A DNA stretch of 32,391 bases. It comes from DASRCB01 sp035653295 (GTDB lineage: Bacteria; Acidobacteriota; Terriglobia; Bryobacterales; Bryobacteraceae). This document shows, in pieces, positions 1-6,761 of this stretch. Each line of letters begins with the position of its first letter. Position 1 is the stretch's first letter. A model generated the notes under the pieces. That model saw only the letters and a program-made list of their open reading frames with translations, had not been told where the DNA came from and ran no database searches. Where the stretch lies: the NCBI GenBank assembly GCA_035653295.1, contig DASRCB010000419.1, positions 1-32,391 on the forward strand. The letters are read 5' to 3'. The position numbers were made by a program, and so were the translations under genes.

Positions 1-441
1 TACCGCGGTGAGGGCGATGCGCGCCGCCTCACGCATGGGGTAGCCGTACGCGCCGGTGCTGATGGCCGGAAAACTGATGGTGCTGACGTTGCGTTCTTCG
101 GCGAGGCGCAGCGCGGTCTCGTAGCAGGAGCGAAGGGCCTGCGGTTCTCCGTGATCGCCGTCGCGGTACACCGGCCCGACGGCGTGAATCACGTGCGCGG
201 CGGGGAGAGCGCCGGCGCCGGTGACCACCGCGCTGCCGGTGGGGCAGCCGCCGTTATTGGCGCGAATGCGATCCAGTTCGAACATAATCGACGGGCCGCC
301 AGCGCGATGGATGGCGCCGTCCACGCCTCCTCCGCCGACGAGCCGCGAGTTGGCGGCGTTGACGATGGCGTCCACGCGGATGGTGGTGATATCGCCGGAG
401 ACGAGCCGGAGCCGCCTGCCATTGGGGAACACAGTCTCCAT
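1..441 (-). CDS. Macro-domain protein (ADP-ribose/O-acetyl-ADP-ribose binding), 3' end outside window
   Basis: This gene runs off the left edge of the window; 147 codons are visible from an ATG at 441. The visible protein has the canonical macro-domain landmarks in order: NAANSRLVGGGGVDGAIHRA near residues 28-47, the GAGALPAAHVIHAVGPVYRD segment, and SFPAISTGAYGYP near residues 123-135. These loops bind ADP-ribose, and members of this YmdB-like group hydrolyse O-acetyl-ADP-ribose or remove ADP-ribose from proteins in the cytoplasm. The N-terminus (METVFPNGRRLRLVSGDIT) is a complete start for the fold. The gene is divergent from a HAD hydrolase whose start lies only 17 bp away. No Shine-Dalgarno sequence is visible, and a -10-like TACTAT ends 6 nt before the ATG. 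Family assignment is strong; the exact substrate is inferred. Confidence 0.93.
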   Translation of the reverse strand, partial: METVFPNGRRLRLVSGDITTIRVDAIVNAANSRLVGGGGVDGAIHRAGGPSIMFELDRIRANNGGCPTGSAVVTGAGALPAAHVIHAVGPVYRDGDHGEPQALRSCYETALRLAEERNVSTISFPAISTGAYGYPMREAARIALTAV

Positions 442-446
442 GCCGC

Positions 447-454
447 TATAGTAT
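447..454. promoter_or_regulatory. Candidate bidirectional -10 element between macro-domain and HAD genes
   Basis: Only 17 bp separate the two divergent start codons. They contain TATAGTAT, which reads as TATAGT on the plus strand (447-452), ending 6 nt before the ATG at 459. On the minus strand it reads as TACTAT (453-448), ending 6 nt before the ATG at 441. Both spacings would place transcription starts at or very near the A of the start codon. No convincing -35 hexamer or Shine-Dalgarno sequence is seen on either side. This is a prediction from spacing and base composition alone. Confidence 0.45.
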
Positions 455-458
455 CGGC

Positions 459-1151
459 ATGGGGGCCCGCAATGCACTGGTATTGTTCGACATCGACGGC
501 ACGCTGGTGCGCCGCGCCGGGCCGCACCATCGTGATGCGCTGATCGAGGCCGTTCGGCGGGTCACCGGGATCACCGCCAGCATGGATGGAGTAGCGGTGG
601 CGGGAATGCTCGACCCGGACATTCTTACGGCCATGATGCAGGGCGCGGGCATGTCCGCCGCAGCGATACGAGCGGCGATGCCGCGGGTGATCGAGACGGC
701 GCAGCGAGTGTACCTGCGCATTTGCCCGGTCCTGAACCGACGGGTCTGCCCGGGAGTACGCGCGGTGCTTCGCCGACTGCAGCGGGACGGCTTTGTTCTG
801 GGCCTGGTCACTGGCAATCTGACGCGGATTGGGTGGCGCAAGCTGGACCGTGCAGGGCTGCGGGAGTATTTCCGGTTCGGAGCATTCGGCGAGATGGCGG
901 TGAACCGCGCCGGGCTGGCCCGTCATGCGATCCGCGAGGCGCGCCGGGAAGGATGGATCGGTCGTGGGGCGGCCGTATCGCTGGTCGGCGATCACGTGAA
1001 CGATATCCGCGCCGCGCGCGCAAACCGCATCCGCGCCATCGCTGTTGCGACCGGAGTTCTGGATTCCGCGGCGCTCGCCGAGCATAATCCGGACGTGCTC
1101 CTTCCGGATTTGCGTGGGTTGCGGCCGGACCTGCTCGAATTGCCGGTGTGA
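459..1151 (+). CDS. HAD-superfamily hydrolase (phosphatase-like)
   Basis: A 230-residue cytoplasmic hydrolase of the haloacid dehalogenase superfamily, probably a small-molecule phosphatase of the phosphoglycolate phosphatase type. Motif I is FDIDGTLV (residues 10-17), supplying the nucleophilic and acid/base aspartates. A helical cap follows. Motif II is the T in GLVTGNLTR, near residue 119. Motif IV is LVGDHVNDIRAA, near residues 175-186, supplying the Mg2+ ligands. The ATG at 459 leaves nine residues before the catalytic strand, which is normal. It is divergent from the macro-domain gene and followed 63 bp later by a sigma-factor gene. The phosphorylated substrate cannot be deduced. Pairing with a macro-domain protein suggests nucleotide or ADP-ribose-derived metabolites, but this is only inference. 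Confidence 0.9.
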   Translation: MGARNALVLFDIDGTLVRRAGPHHRDALIEAVRRVTGITASMDGVAVAGMLDPDILTAMMQGAGMSAAAIRAAMPRVIETAQRVYLRICPVLNRRVCPGVRAVLRRLQRDGFVLGLVTGNLTRIGWRKLDRAGLREYFRFGAFGEMAVNRAGLARHAIREARREGWIGRGAAVSLVGDHVNDIRAARANRIRAIAVATGVLDSAALAEHNPDVLLPDLRGLRPDLLELPV

Positions 1152-1202
1152 AGAAAAGGTAAAACGTCCTTCCCGGGACCGTTCTGGTCGGCGATGATGC
1201 GC

Positions 1203-1208
1203 TAGCAT
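1203..1208 (+). promoter_or_regulatory. -10-like hexamer upstream of the ECF sigma gene
   Basis: TAGCAT matches the TATAAT consensus at four of six positions and ends 6 nt before the ATG at 1215. The intervening GGTGGG is purine-rich but too close to the ATG for a standard Shine-Dalgarno site. This may be a leaderless start. No -35 element is evident. Confidence 0.3.
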
Positions 1209-1214
1209 GGTGGG

Positions 1215-1844
1215 ATGCCGGTAACGACCGAAGCGGGGACGGGAGTCTTCGACGAGTCCGCGCTGGTGGCACGCGCCCGGGAGGGCGACGCGCAGGCCTT
1301 CAACGAGCTCGTAAGCCGTTACGAACGAAAGATTTTCCGGCTCGCGCGGCACATCACGCAGAGCGACGAAGACGCCGAGGACGTGCTTCAGGAGACCTTC
1401 CTGAAAGCCTTCGAACACCTCCCGGATTTTCAGGGACAGTCGAAATTTTACACCTGGATTGTACGAATCGCGGTAAACGAAGCTCTCATGAAGCTTCGCA
1501 AGCGAAAGAACGACAAGTCCGTTCCGCTGGACGAGCCGGTGGACACGGGCGAAGACACCGTCGTCCGGGAGATCGCCGTCTGGGAAGAAAATCCGGAGCA
1601 GAAGTTCTCCCGCGAAGAACTTGGGCATATCCTGAATGAAGCCGTGGAGAGTCTGCGGCCAGCTTTTCGCACCGTTTTCGTTTTGCGCGACATCGAAGAA
1701 TTGAGCACGGAGGAAACAGCAGAGGCTCTGGGGATTTCGATCCCCGCCGTGAAGAGCCGGCTCCTCCGCGCGCGGCTGCAGCTTCGCGAGAAGCTCACCC
1801 GCTTCTTCAGACGGAAGGGAGACGACGTTTTTGCTTACTTGTAA
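1215..1844 (+). CDS. ECF-type RNA polymerase sigma factor (sigma-70 family, RpoE-like)
   Basis: A 209-residue two-domain sigma factor that directs RNA polymerase to alternative promoters. Region 2 spans roughly residues 25-96, with the -10-binding stretch DAEDVLQETFLKAFEHLPDF and the following FYTWIVRIAVNEALMKLRKR. Region 4 spans roughly residues 145-200, with the helix-turn-helix STEETAEALGISIPAVKSRL. There is no region 3 and no C-terminal extension, as expected for a group 4 (ECF) sigma factor. The 3' end overlaps the start of the zinc-finger anti-sigma gene by 14 nt, the standard arrangement for a sigma/anti-sigma pair that is co-translated to fix stoichiometry. The inducing signal is not visible. 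The family call is secure; the symbol rpoE is withheld because several ECF groups share this layout. Confidence 0.95.
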   Translation: MPVTTEAGTGVFDESALVARAREGDAQAFNELVSRYERKIFRLARHITQSDEDAEDVLQETFLKAFEHLPDFQGQSKFYTWIVRIAVNEALMKLRKRKNDKSVPLDEPVDTGEDTVVREIAVWEENPEQKFSREELGHILNEAVESLRPAFRTVFVLRDIEELSTEETAEALGISIPAVKSRLLRARLQLREKLTRFFRRKGDDVFAYL

Positions 1845-2082
1845 GGCTTTCCTCCAGGAACTGAACGATTATCTGGACGAAAAAGTAGACAAGGAGCTGA
1901 AGGCGCATCTCGAGGAGCACGTCAACAACTGCCCTAACTGCTGGGTCATCTGTGACACCACCAAGAAGACCATTCAAGTCTTCAAGGGCATGGAGCAGAA
2001 GGTCATCCCACAGAACGTGCATGACCGGCTGATGGCCGCGCTCGAGAAAAAGATGGCCGCCCGAAAAGTCGGCGCGACCTGA
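1831..2082 (+). CDS. Zinc-finger anti-sigma factor (zf-HC2 type)
   Basis: An 83-residue cytoplasmic protein starting at a TTG that overlaps the end of the sigma gene. A good Shine-Dalgarno sequence, GGAAGGGAG at 1813-1821, lies 9 nt upstream, which decides the start. The sequence shows Cys4 followed by the helix FLQELNDYLDEKVD and then the HVNNCPNC motif (His-x3-Cys-x2-Cys). This is the classic ZAS zinc-binding pattern that grips sigma region 4. There is no transmembrane segment, so this is a soluble anti-sigma factor, likely sensing redox or zinc state through its cysteines. The tail (residues 55-83) is helical and basic. Its partner is the sigma factor encoded immediately upstream. The gene ends 22 nt before the convergent DUF488 gene. 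Confidence 0.88.
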   Translation: MLTCKAFLQELNDYLDEKVDKELKAHLEEHVNNCPNCWVICDTTKKTIQVFKGMEQKVIPQNVHDRLMAALEKKMAARKVGAT

Positions 2083-2104
2083 GCCCCTCCCGAACTCCCT
2101 CCTC

Positions 2105-2626
2105 CTACAACAACCCCGGATAGGTCACTTTTGTTTCGTCGATTCGCGCAAATGGCGTGACGCGATGAGTGCGGGCCGGCTTCTCGTCATGAATGTGCCG
2201 GACCTCGACGCCGCGGGCGGTCAGCGCGTCTGCAACCAGCGATCGATGGCAGCGCCACTCGACAGCCTCGGCGCACATGATCGCGGTGCGCGCTGTGGCG
2301 GCGACGCGGATTAGTTCATCGATGGCCTGAGCGAATTCGGCGGTCTGCATGTAATCGGCGTATCCGCGGAACGAGTCGTTCTTCCAGGCGGAGTTGATGG
2401 AGTCCTTCCGGGGGCGCCGCAGGCCTCCGAGCGCGGGCATGTGCAGGTAGCGGACATCCGCGCGCGGCAGCGTGGAACTCAGCTCTTCCTGATTGAATTG
2501 CGGGTTTCGGCGGGAGCGCGGCACGGTGCGGATATCCGCCAGCACCTGGATGCTGTGGGCCTTCAGGACCGCGACGAACACTTCGAATGTGCGCGTCGAA
2601 TGTCCGATGGTCCAGACCGCGGCCAC
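2105..2626 (-). CDS. DUF488 family protein
   Basis: A 173-residue protein of the DUF488 family, whose biochemical role is not established. Conserved landmarks are visible: the N-terminal WTIGHSTR, the DIRTVPRSRRNPQFN loop near residues 31-45, LGGLRRPRKDS near 66-76, FRGYADYM near 86-93, and the C-terminal CAEAVEWRCHRSLVADAL near 118-135. The cysteine and histidine pair in the last motif recurs across the family and may form a catalytic or metal site. Length is normal for the family. The gene starts 6 bp after the end of the response-regulator gene on the same strand, so the two are probably co-transcribed. This may link it to a signalling response, but nothing in the sequence shows how. Confidence 0.88.
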   Translation of the reverse strand: MAAVWTIGHSTRTFEVFVAVLKAHSIQVLADIRTVPRSRRNPQFNQEELSSTLPRADVRYLHMPALGGLRRPRKDSINSAWKNDSFRGYADYMQTAEFAQAIDELIRVAATARTAIMCAEAVEWRCHRSLVADALTARGVEVRHIHDEKPARTHRVTPFARIDETKVTYPGLL

Positions 2627-2632
2627 GGGCGC

Positions 2633-3064
2633 TTAAGTTGGGAGGGCTGCGACGGCGGTCGCGGCGTCATGGCAGAGCTGGATCAGCGTGCGTCCGAGGT
2701 CGAGGAAGGCATCCAGATCGGCAGGCTTCTTCGCATACCAGGAGACGCCGAGCCTGCGCACTTCGGCTTCCTCCGCGGGTGAGGCGATCGTGGTGAGGAC
2801 GGCGACGCGGACACCCGCGAGCGAGGGCATGGAGCGGATCGCGCGCAGCACGGAGAGGCCATCGTATCGGGGAAGGTGGAGATCGAGTACGATTAGGCAC
2901 GGATCGTGCGCCGCGGCGCAGTGATCTCTCAGGAAGGCAATGGCCGCCTCGCCATCGGTCAGCACCTGGAGAACGTAGGACTGGTGCTGCTCATCGAGAG
3001 CCTGCCGAAGAAGGCGGATATCCGCTGGATTGTCCTCGATAATCAGGATTCGGGGAACGCTCAC
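2633..3064 (-). CDS. Single-domain response regulator (CheY/Rcp1-like receiver)
   Basis: A 143-residue protein consisting only of a receiver domain, starting at GTG (3064). The acidic pocket is E10/D11 in LIIEDNPAD, the phospho-acceptor is D61 in LIVLDLHLPRYDG, the switch threonine is T91 or T92 in AVLTTIA, and the conserved lysine is in WYAKKPADLD (K112 or K113). The N-terminal EDNPADIRLLRQAL and the SWY-KKP pattern are typical of Rcp1-like regulators, which usually partner with phytochrome or hybrid histidine kinases. No output domain and no kinase are present in the window, so the cognate kinase must be encoded elsewhere. It is likely transcribed first in an operon with the DUF488 gene. 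Confidence 0.93.
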   Translation of the reverse strand: MSVPRILIIEDNPADIRLLRQALDEQHQSYVLQVLTDGEAAIAFLRDHCAAAHDPCLIVLDLHLPRYDGLSVLRAIRSMPSLAGVRVAVLTTIASPAEEAEVRRLGVSWYAKKPADLDAFLDLGRTLIQLCHDAATAVAALPT

Positions 3065-3117
3065 GGGAATACTTCAGTGTAACAGTCCTGACGCGCGCCC
3101 GGCCGGAGCCGTTGGTC

Positions 3118-3123
3118 TACTAT
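3118..3123 (+). promoter_or_regulatory. -10-like hexamer upstream of the microprotein/transporter pair
   Basis: TACTAT matches four of six consensus positions and ends 9 nt before the TTG at 3133. The GGTAGGT between them could act as a very closely spaced ribosome-binding site. No -35 element is clear. Confidence 0.3.
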
Positions 3124-3132
3124 GGTAGGTAC

Positions 3133-3234
3133 TTGAAACGCTCACGCATTAGCTCTATCCTTACCGACTCGCACTTCTGGCTGCCGCTGAGTGTGCTGCT
3201 GCTCGGCGCGACGCTGCTGGCGAACCTGCGTTAA
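3133..3234 (+). CDS. 33-residue single-span membrane microprotein
   Basis: This small ORF starts at TTG 3133 and ends at TAA 3232-3234. Its last base is the A of the downstream transporter's ATG (TAATG), so the two are almost certainly translationally coupled. The peptide begins MKRSRISSILTDSHFW and continues into the hydrophobic stretch LPLSVLLLGATLLANL, ending with a single arginine. A basic N-terminus followed by about 17 apolar residues predicts one transmembrane helix with a cytoplasmic N-terminus. GGTAGGT lies just upstream of the TTG. No function is recognised. Coupling to a sugar transporter suggests an accessory or assembly subunit, or a leader peptide controlling transporter translation. 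The hydrophobic, in-frame, precisely abutting structure argues against chance. Confidence 0.6.
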   Translation: MKRSRISSILTDSHFWLPLSVLLLGATLLANLR

Positions 3235-4529
3235 TGGCCCGCGCTCGAGAGGCTCCCGCCGCGTCATCCACTTCGCTGCATACGGTTGGAGTCGCATGCG
3301 GGCTGGCCGCGGGCGCCTGGCTCGGGGCCGCGGAAGCGCCGACGAAGCTGGTGAGCATCGGCTTTTCGCCCTTTCTCGTGTCGCTGGGCATGGTGGCGGG
3401 GGTGTTTGTGGCGCGCTGGACGGTGCCCATGCTCCTGAAGGGCACCGGCTATATCTTTCAGGATCTGCGCGAAAAATCGCACCTCATTGTGTGGGCCATT
3501 CTGGCGGGCATGTTGTGGGCTGTCGCCAACACGCTCACCGTATTCGCCATCAAGGACATTGGCATTTCCATCGCGTTTCCGCTTTGGAACACGAACAGCC
3601 TGGTCGGGCTCCTGTGGGGCTGGCTGCTGTTCCGGGAACTGCGCGGAGCGGGCGCTGCTCAATGGGCGAAGGTGGCCGGTGGGGCCGCCGCAATCGTGAT
3701 CGGGGCCTGCGTACTGGCGTATGCCACATCCCACGCCGCCTCGGGAAAGGCGCATGGCGCGGCGACGCTGGGAATCCTCGCTGCGCTTGGGGCCGGTCTG
3801 CTGTGGGGGACGATGTACATCCCTTACCGCAAGGCCTACCTCAGCGGCATGAACCCGCTCTCGTTCGTGACCGTGTTCACCTTCGGTGAACTGGGAACGG
3901 TGTTCGGGCTGGCGCTCGTGTTCGACGGCGGATGGCAGGGGGTCACCGCGGAGCTGGGCCGCGCGCGGCCGGCGCTGTTCTGGCTTTTTCTGGGCGGGTT
4001 TTTCTGGGTTATCGGCGATTTGTTCCAGCAATACGCGGCGAAGTACGTGGGCATCGGCCGGGGCATTCCGCTGTCCAACACAAATCAGTTATGGGGACTC
4101 GCCTGGGGAGCGCTGGTTTTTGGCGAACTCCGCGGCATCGGTACGACGGCTCAGGTTCTGGTGATTGCCGGATCGCTGATCATGATCGTGGGTGCGGCGG
4201 CGATCAGCACCGCCGAAGCGCCGGAACTGGAGCAGGATTCCTGGACGGATGCGATGGATCGGGAGGTCGACCGCTATGGACTCGAGCGCGAGCGCGTGGC
4301 GGCGTCGCTGCGTGGAGACGATCCGCTCAGCCGGGAGCGGCCGGCGCGCGGCTGGTGGGAAGGTCTGATCGCCGCGGGCGCGCTGGCGATCTTCATCTGG
4401 CTGGCGATCGGAGCAAAGCGGCAACCGCTGGAGATGAACCTCGGGTGGATGGCCGTGCTGCTGGCCGCTACTCTGGCGATTCTGGTGATCTGCGGCGCGA
4501 TGCTTTGGCGCAGGACTCGGTTTTCGTGA
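3234..4529 (+). CDS. GRP-family (DMT superfamily) sugar transporter with C-terminal extension
   Basis: A 431-residue integral membrane protein related to glucose/ribose uptake (GRP) and rhamnose transporters. Roughly ten hydrophobic segments lie between residues 16 and 325. The two halves repeat the pattern ISIAFPLWNTNSLVGLLWGW (near 112-131) and GIPLSNTNQLWGLAWG (near 277-292), matching the internal duplication of the drug/metabolite transporter fold. It should import a sugar by ion symport across the inner membrane. After the core there is a charged loop (near 325-375, rich in Glu, Asp and Arg) and two further membrane spans at the C-terminus. The protein is therefore well over 100 residues longer than a typical GRP transporter. 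Its ATG overlaps the stop of the 33-residue microprotein. The substrate is not determinable. Confidence 0.85.
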   Translation: MARAREAPAASSTSLHTVGVACGLAAGAWLGAAEAPTKLVSIGFSPFLVSLGMVAGVFVARWTVPMLLKGTGYIFQDLREKSHLIVWAILAGMLWAVANTLTVFAIKDIGISIAFPLWNTNSLVGLLWGWLLFRELRGAGAAQWAKVAGGAAAIVIGACVLAYATSHAASGKAHGAATLGILAALGAGLLWGTMYIPYRKAYLSGMNPLSFVTVFTFGELGTVFGLALVFDGGWQGVTAELGRARPALFWLFLGGFFWVIGDLFQQYAAKYVGIGRGIPLSNTNQLWGLAWGALVFGELRGIGTTAQVLVIAGSLIMIVGAAAISTAEAPELEQDSWTDAMDREVDRYGLERERVAASLRGDDPLSRERPARGWWEGLIAAGALAIFIWLAIGAKRQPLEMNLGWMAVLLAATLAILVICGAMLWRRTRFS

Positions 4530-4538
4530 GCCGGCGGC

Positions 4539-4904
4539 TCAGAACAGGTCGCCGATTTCCTTGGCGGTGGCGCGCGCTTCGAGGTGGATGAGGCCGGAAT
4601 TCGATGGATTCGGTCCCACAACGCACAGAACGGCCTTCTGCCCCGCGGAATAGACGAACAGCGTGGCTTCGTCGGAACGTACGTTGATCTCCGACAGTTG
4701 GCCACTGGCCAGGCTGTCGCTGATTCTGCGTCCCAGGTTGGCGGCGGCAGCGGCCATCGCGGCCAGGCGGTTCGGATCGGCGCCGTTGGTCAGCGAATGA
4801 GCCACCGGCAGTCCCTCGACGGAAGCGAGCAGGACGCCTTTGATGTCGGGCAGCGCATTCTTCAGGTTCTCGAGCTGCTGCTTCAGAATTTCGTGTTTGG
4901 CCAT
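4539..4904 (-). CDS. Roadblock/LC7 domain protein
   Basis: A 121-residue cytoplasmic protein made of one Roadblock/LC7 domain, the fold of MglB and of regulators of small Ras-like GTPases. The visible pattern is an N-terminal helix (HEILKQQLENLKNALP), the strand pair DIKGVLLASVEGLPVAHS, the long helix NRLAAMAAAAANLGRRISD, and the closing strands INVRSDEATLFVYSAGQKAVLCVV and GLIHLEARATAKEIGDLF. Length is normal. A Shine-Dalgarno sequence (AGAGAGG on the minus strand, near 4909-4915) precedes the ATG. Such proteins usually act as homodimeric GTPase regulators in polarity or motility. No mgl-type GTPase gene is in the window, so the partner is unknown. The gene is convergent with the GRP transporter, 9 bp away. 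Confidence 0.9.
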   Translation of the reverse strand: MAKHEILKQQLENLKNALPDIKGVLLASVEGLPVAHSLTNGADPNRLAAMAAAAANLGRRISDSLASGQLSEINVRSDEATLFVYSAGQKAVLCVVGPNPSNSGLIHLEARATAKEIGDLF

Positions 4905-4997
4905 GTTTCCTCTCTGCGCCTTTCGGACCAGGAGCGCGGCGCACGCGCGTACACTCTGTCAGATCGGTATCCAGGGCTATAACTTTAGAGTTTCTGA

Positions 4998-5201
4998 AGC
5001 CCGCCATCATTCGGCCGCCGGTTTGTCGCCCACCGCTCCCCCTCGGCGGTTCATGACTTTACGGGGGATACCGGCGCGGCGCTTAGGGCCAATACCCTGG
5101 ACGCCTGGGCGCCGCGGTTCCTGGAGGGCGTCCTTAAGTACTTCAACTCAGCAGAAAGCAGCGTTCCAGGTCTGGTTGAAAGCACGGTTCGCGCCGATTA
5201 G
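4998..5201 (+). pseudogene. Unstarted ORF fragment upstream of the zinc-finger gene
   Basis: The 303-bp gap between the Roadblock gene and the next gene contains a frame that is open from 4998 to a TAG at 5199-5201 but has no ATG, GTG or TTG. Its last 44 codons read like protein (DTGAALRANTLDAWAPRFLE, then a segment ending STVRAD), with about two thirds G or C in third positions. An ATG at 5053 lies in a different frame and would join this one if the run of five G at 5063-5067 had one more base. It could be a frameshifted small gene, a remnant, or a sequencing error in the G-run. The stop sits 6 nt before the next ATG, as in an operon. Chance is still possible. Confidence 0.3.
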
Positions 5202-5207
5202 GCAAGT

Positions 5208-6758
5208 ATGCGATGTCTGTATTGCGGCAGGCAACTCGCGCTGTTCCGTAAGCTGACCGGCGGTGGCGACTTTTGTTCCGATGCTCATCGCCAGAGCTAT
5301 CAGGACGAGTACAACCGCCTGGCGCTCAGCCGTCTGCTGCAGACGCAAACCCCCGGCGAGGAAGCTCCCGCGGGGAATCTGCCGCCTCCGCGCCAGAAAC
5401 TGCAGCGGCGCGCCGGAAGCCTGCTGGACCTGCACGACGTGCCCCCTCCTGTCTACCGGGACGAACGTTCCGCGCACGGCGCCGCACCTGTTATCGAGCA
5501 GGGATCGGGCATGGATTCGAAACGGCGGGCCGGCTTTATACCCGATCGCCTCAGAGGCATCGCGGGCGCGGTCACGACGCACGCAGACCTCAGTCCCACG
5601 ATATCTGTCGCAGAGTTGACGATCGCGCCAACGCCGGCCATCGCCGAAGAGCGGCGGATCCGGTGTCGCGGCGAACGCGTGCCGATGCGTCCTCCAGCTG
5701 TCCGGCCAGGCGCTGCGCGCGTGCATTCAACAGCCGTGGAATTCGACGCCGGCGCGGGCTGTCTGACTGTTCCGACATCCGAAATCGCATCTCTGCCGAC
5801 GGGGATGATGAAACTCGCAGGCAAGGCTCTCCTCGCAGAGCGAGAGCCCCGAGGCGAACGTCCGAGTCCGCGCCGGCCTGTCCTGGCGCGCATAATCGCC
5901 GACCGGACGGTGGTCCCACCTGTGCCTGCCGTGGCCACCGAGCCTCGGCATTTGGGCATTGCGGCGCCGTTGACTGTCGCGCCCAGCGTGCAACTGTTCG
6001 ACGCCGAGCTTGCGCAGTTCGACGAGCCGGCCGCGAGCAGGCCGTGTTTTGATTTCGTCGACACGGTGAGCCCGGGACGCGTGGCGGGCATGAAACTGGG
6101 GATCGAGCAGATTCGATTCGAATTTGCCGGAGCTCCCGCGCAGGAGGCGGCGGAAGCGGCGCCAGTACAGGAGGCGCCCCCGGAAGATCAAATGCTGCCG
6201 CACCAGTTCATCGCGGCTGTGCAGCGAACCGAAGAGGCCGCGGAGCCCGGCGCGAATGTGGACCCCGAGGGCACGTCGACAGAAGAAGCTCCCGCCATTG
6301 ACGTCACTTGCGAGCCGGAACTCGAGCCCGAGGCCGCGGTCGACGTGGCAGGGCGGCGGATGTGCGCCTGGCTGCCGGTTGATTTGAAGGCCGCTCCGGC
6401 GAGCACCCGGCAGCGGCTCATGCAGACGTTCCAGGCGGTGGGGATCGCGGCGCTGCTTCCTTCAGCTCCGGAATTCGGGATGCTGCCGATGCGGCCCAAG
6501 TACGTGTTGGGGCGGGTTCCGGCGCCGGCTTCGGGGCCGGCGGTGATGGAAAAGCCAGTCGGCATTTCTCCGGGAGCAGTCGCCGTAACAGATCGCCCGG
6601 CGCAGCCCGGGGCCGCGGTTGCGGAGATTGACGCTGAGATGCCGCCGCGATTGCAGGAATTTCCTATCGATGGGGCGCTCGAGTTTTTGCAGGATTACGA
6701 GAAGAGACAGCAGTCCGTTTTTTCCAAGCTGCTGGGAAGAATCGGCCAGCGGAGATAA
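5208..6758 (+). CDS. Hypothetical protein with N-terminal zinc-ribbon-like finger and long disordered region
   Basis: A 516-residue protein of unknown function. The first 27 residues contain a likely zinc knuckle, MRCLYCGRQLALF followed by FCSDAHR: Cys3, Cys6, Cys23 and His27 (Cys-x2-Cys-x16-Cys-x3-His). This resembles small TRASH or zinc-ribbon fingers. The following short helix is QSYQDEYNRLALSRLL. From about residue 45 to 480 the sequence is rich in Pro, Ala, Glu and Arg with no recognisable domain and no membrane span, suggesting disorder. It closes with a charged helix, DGALEFLQDYEKRQQSVFSK. The TPR gene starts 3 bp after its stop, so they are likely co-expressed, and the protein may be a scaffold in the same complex. 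No strong ribosome-binding site is visible. Confidence 0.75.
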   Translation: MRCLYCGRQLALFRKLTGGGDFCSDAHRQSYQDEYNRLALSRLLQTQTPGEEAPAGNLPPPRQKLQRRAGSLLDLHDVPPPVYRDERSAHGAAPVIEQGSGMDSKRRAGFIPDRLRGIAGAVTTHADLSPTISVAELTIAPTPAIAEERRIRCRGERVPMRPPAVRPGAARVHSTAVEFDAGAGCLTVPTSEIASLPTGMMKLAGKALLAEREPRGERPSPRRPVLARIIADRTVVPPVPAVATEPRHLGIAAPLTVAPSVQLFDAELAQFDEPAASRPCFDFVDTVSPGRVAGMKLGIEQIRFEFAGAPAQEAAEAAPVQEAPPEDQMLPHQFIAAVQRTEEAAEPGANVDPEGTSTEEAPAIDVTCEPELEPEAAVDVAGRRMCAWLPVDLKAAPASTRQRLMQTFQAVGIAALLPSAPEFGMLPMRPKYVLGRVPAPASGPAVMEKPVGISPGAVAVTDRPAQPGAAVAEIDAEMPPRLQEFPIDGALEFLQDYEKRQQSVFSKLLGRIGQRR

Positions 6759-6761
6759 GTC

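Noticed and set aside
1165..1192. Imperfect inverted repeat AACGTCC...GGACCGTT after the HAD gene, considered as a terminator
   Set aside because: The stem has a bulge and no T-run follows; it is too weak to call a terminator, and too uncertain to call an operator for the sigma gene.
189..1628. 479-codon open frame on the minus strand across the HAD and sigma genes
   Set aside because: It lies antisense to two clearly recognisable genes, has Arg/Pro/Ser-rich sequence without domains, and is explained by the high-GC codon bias of the plus-strand genes.
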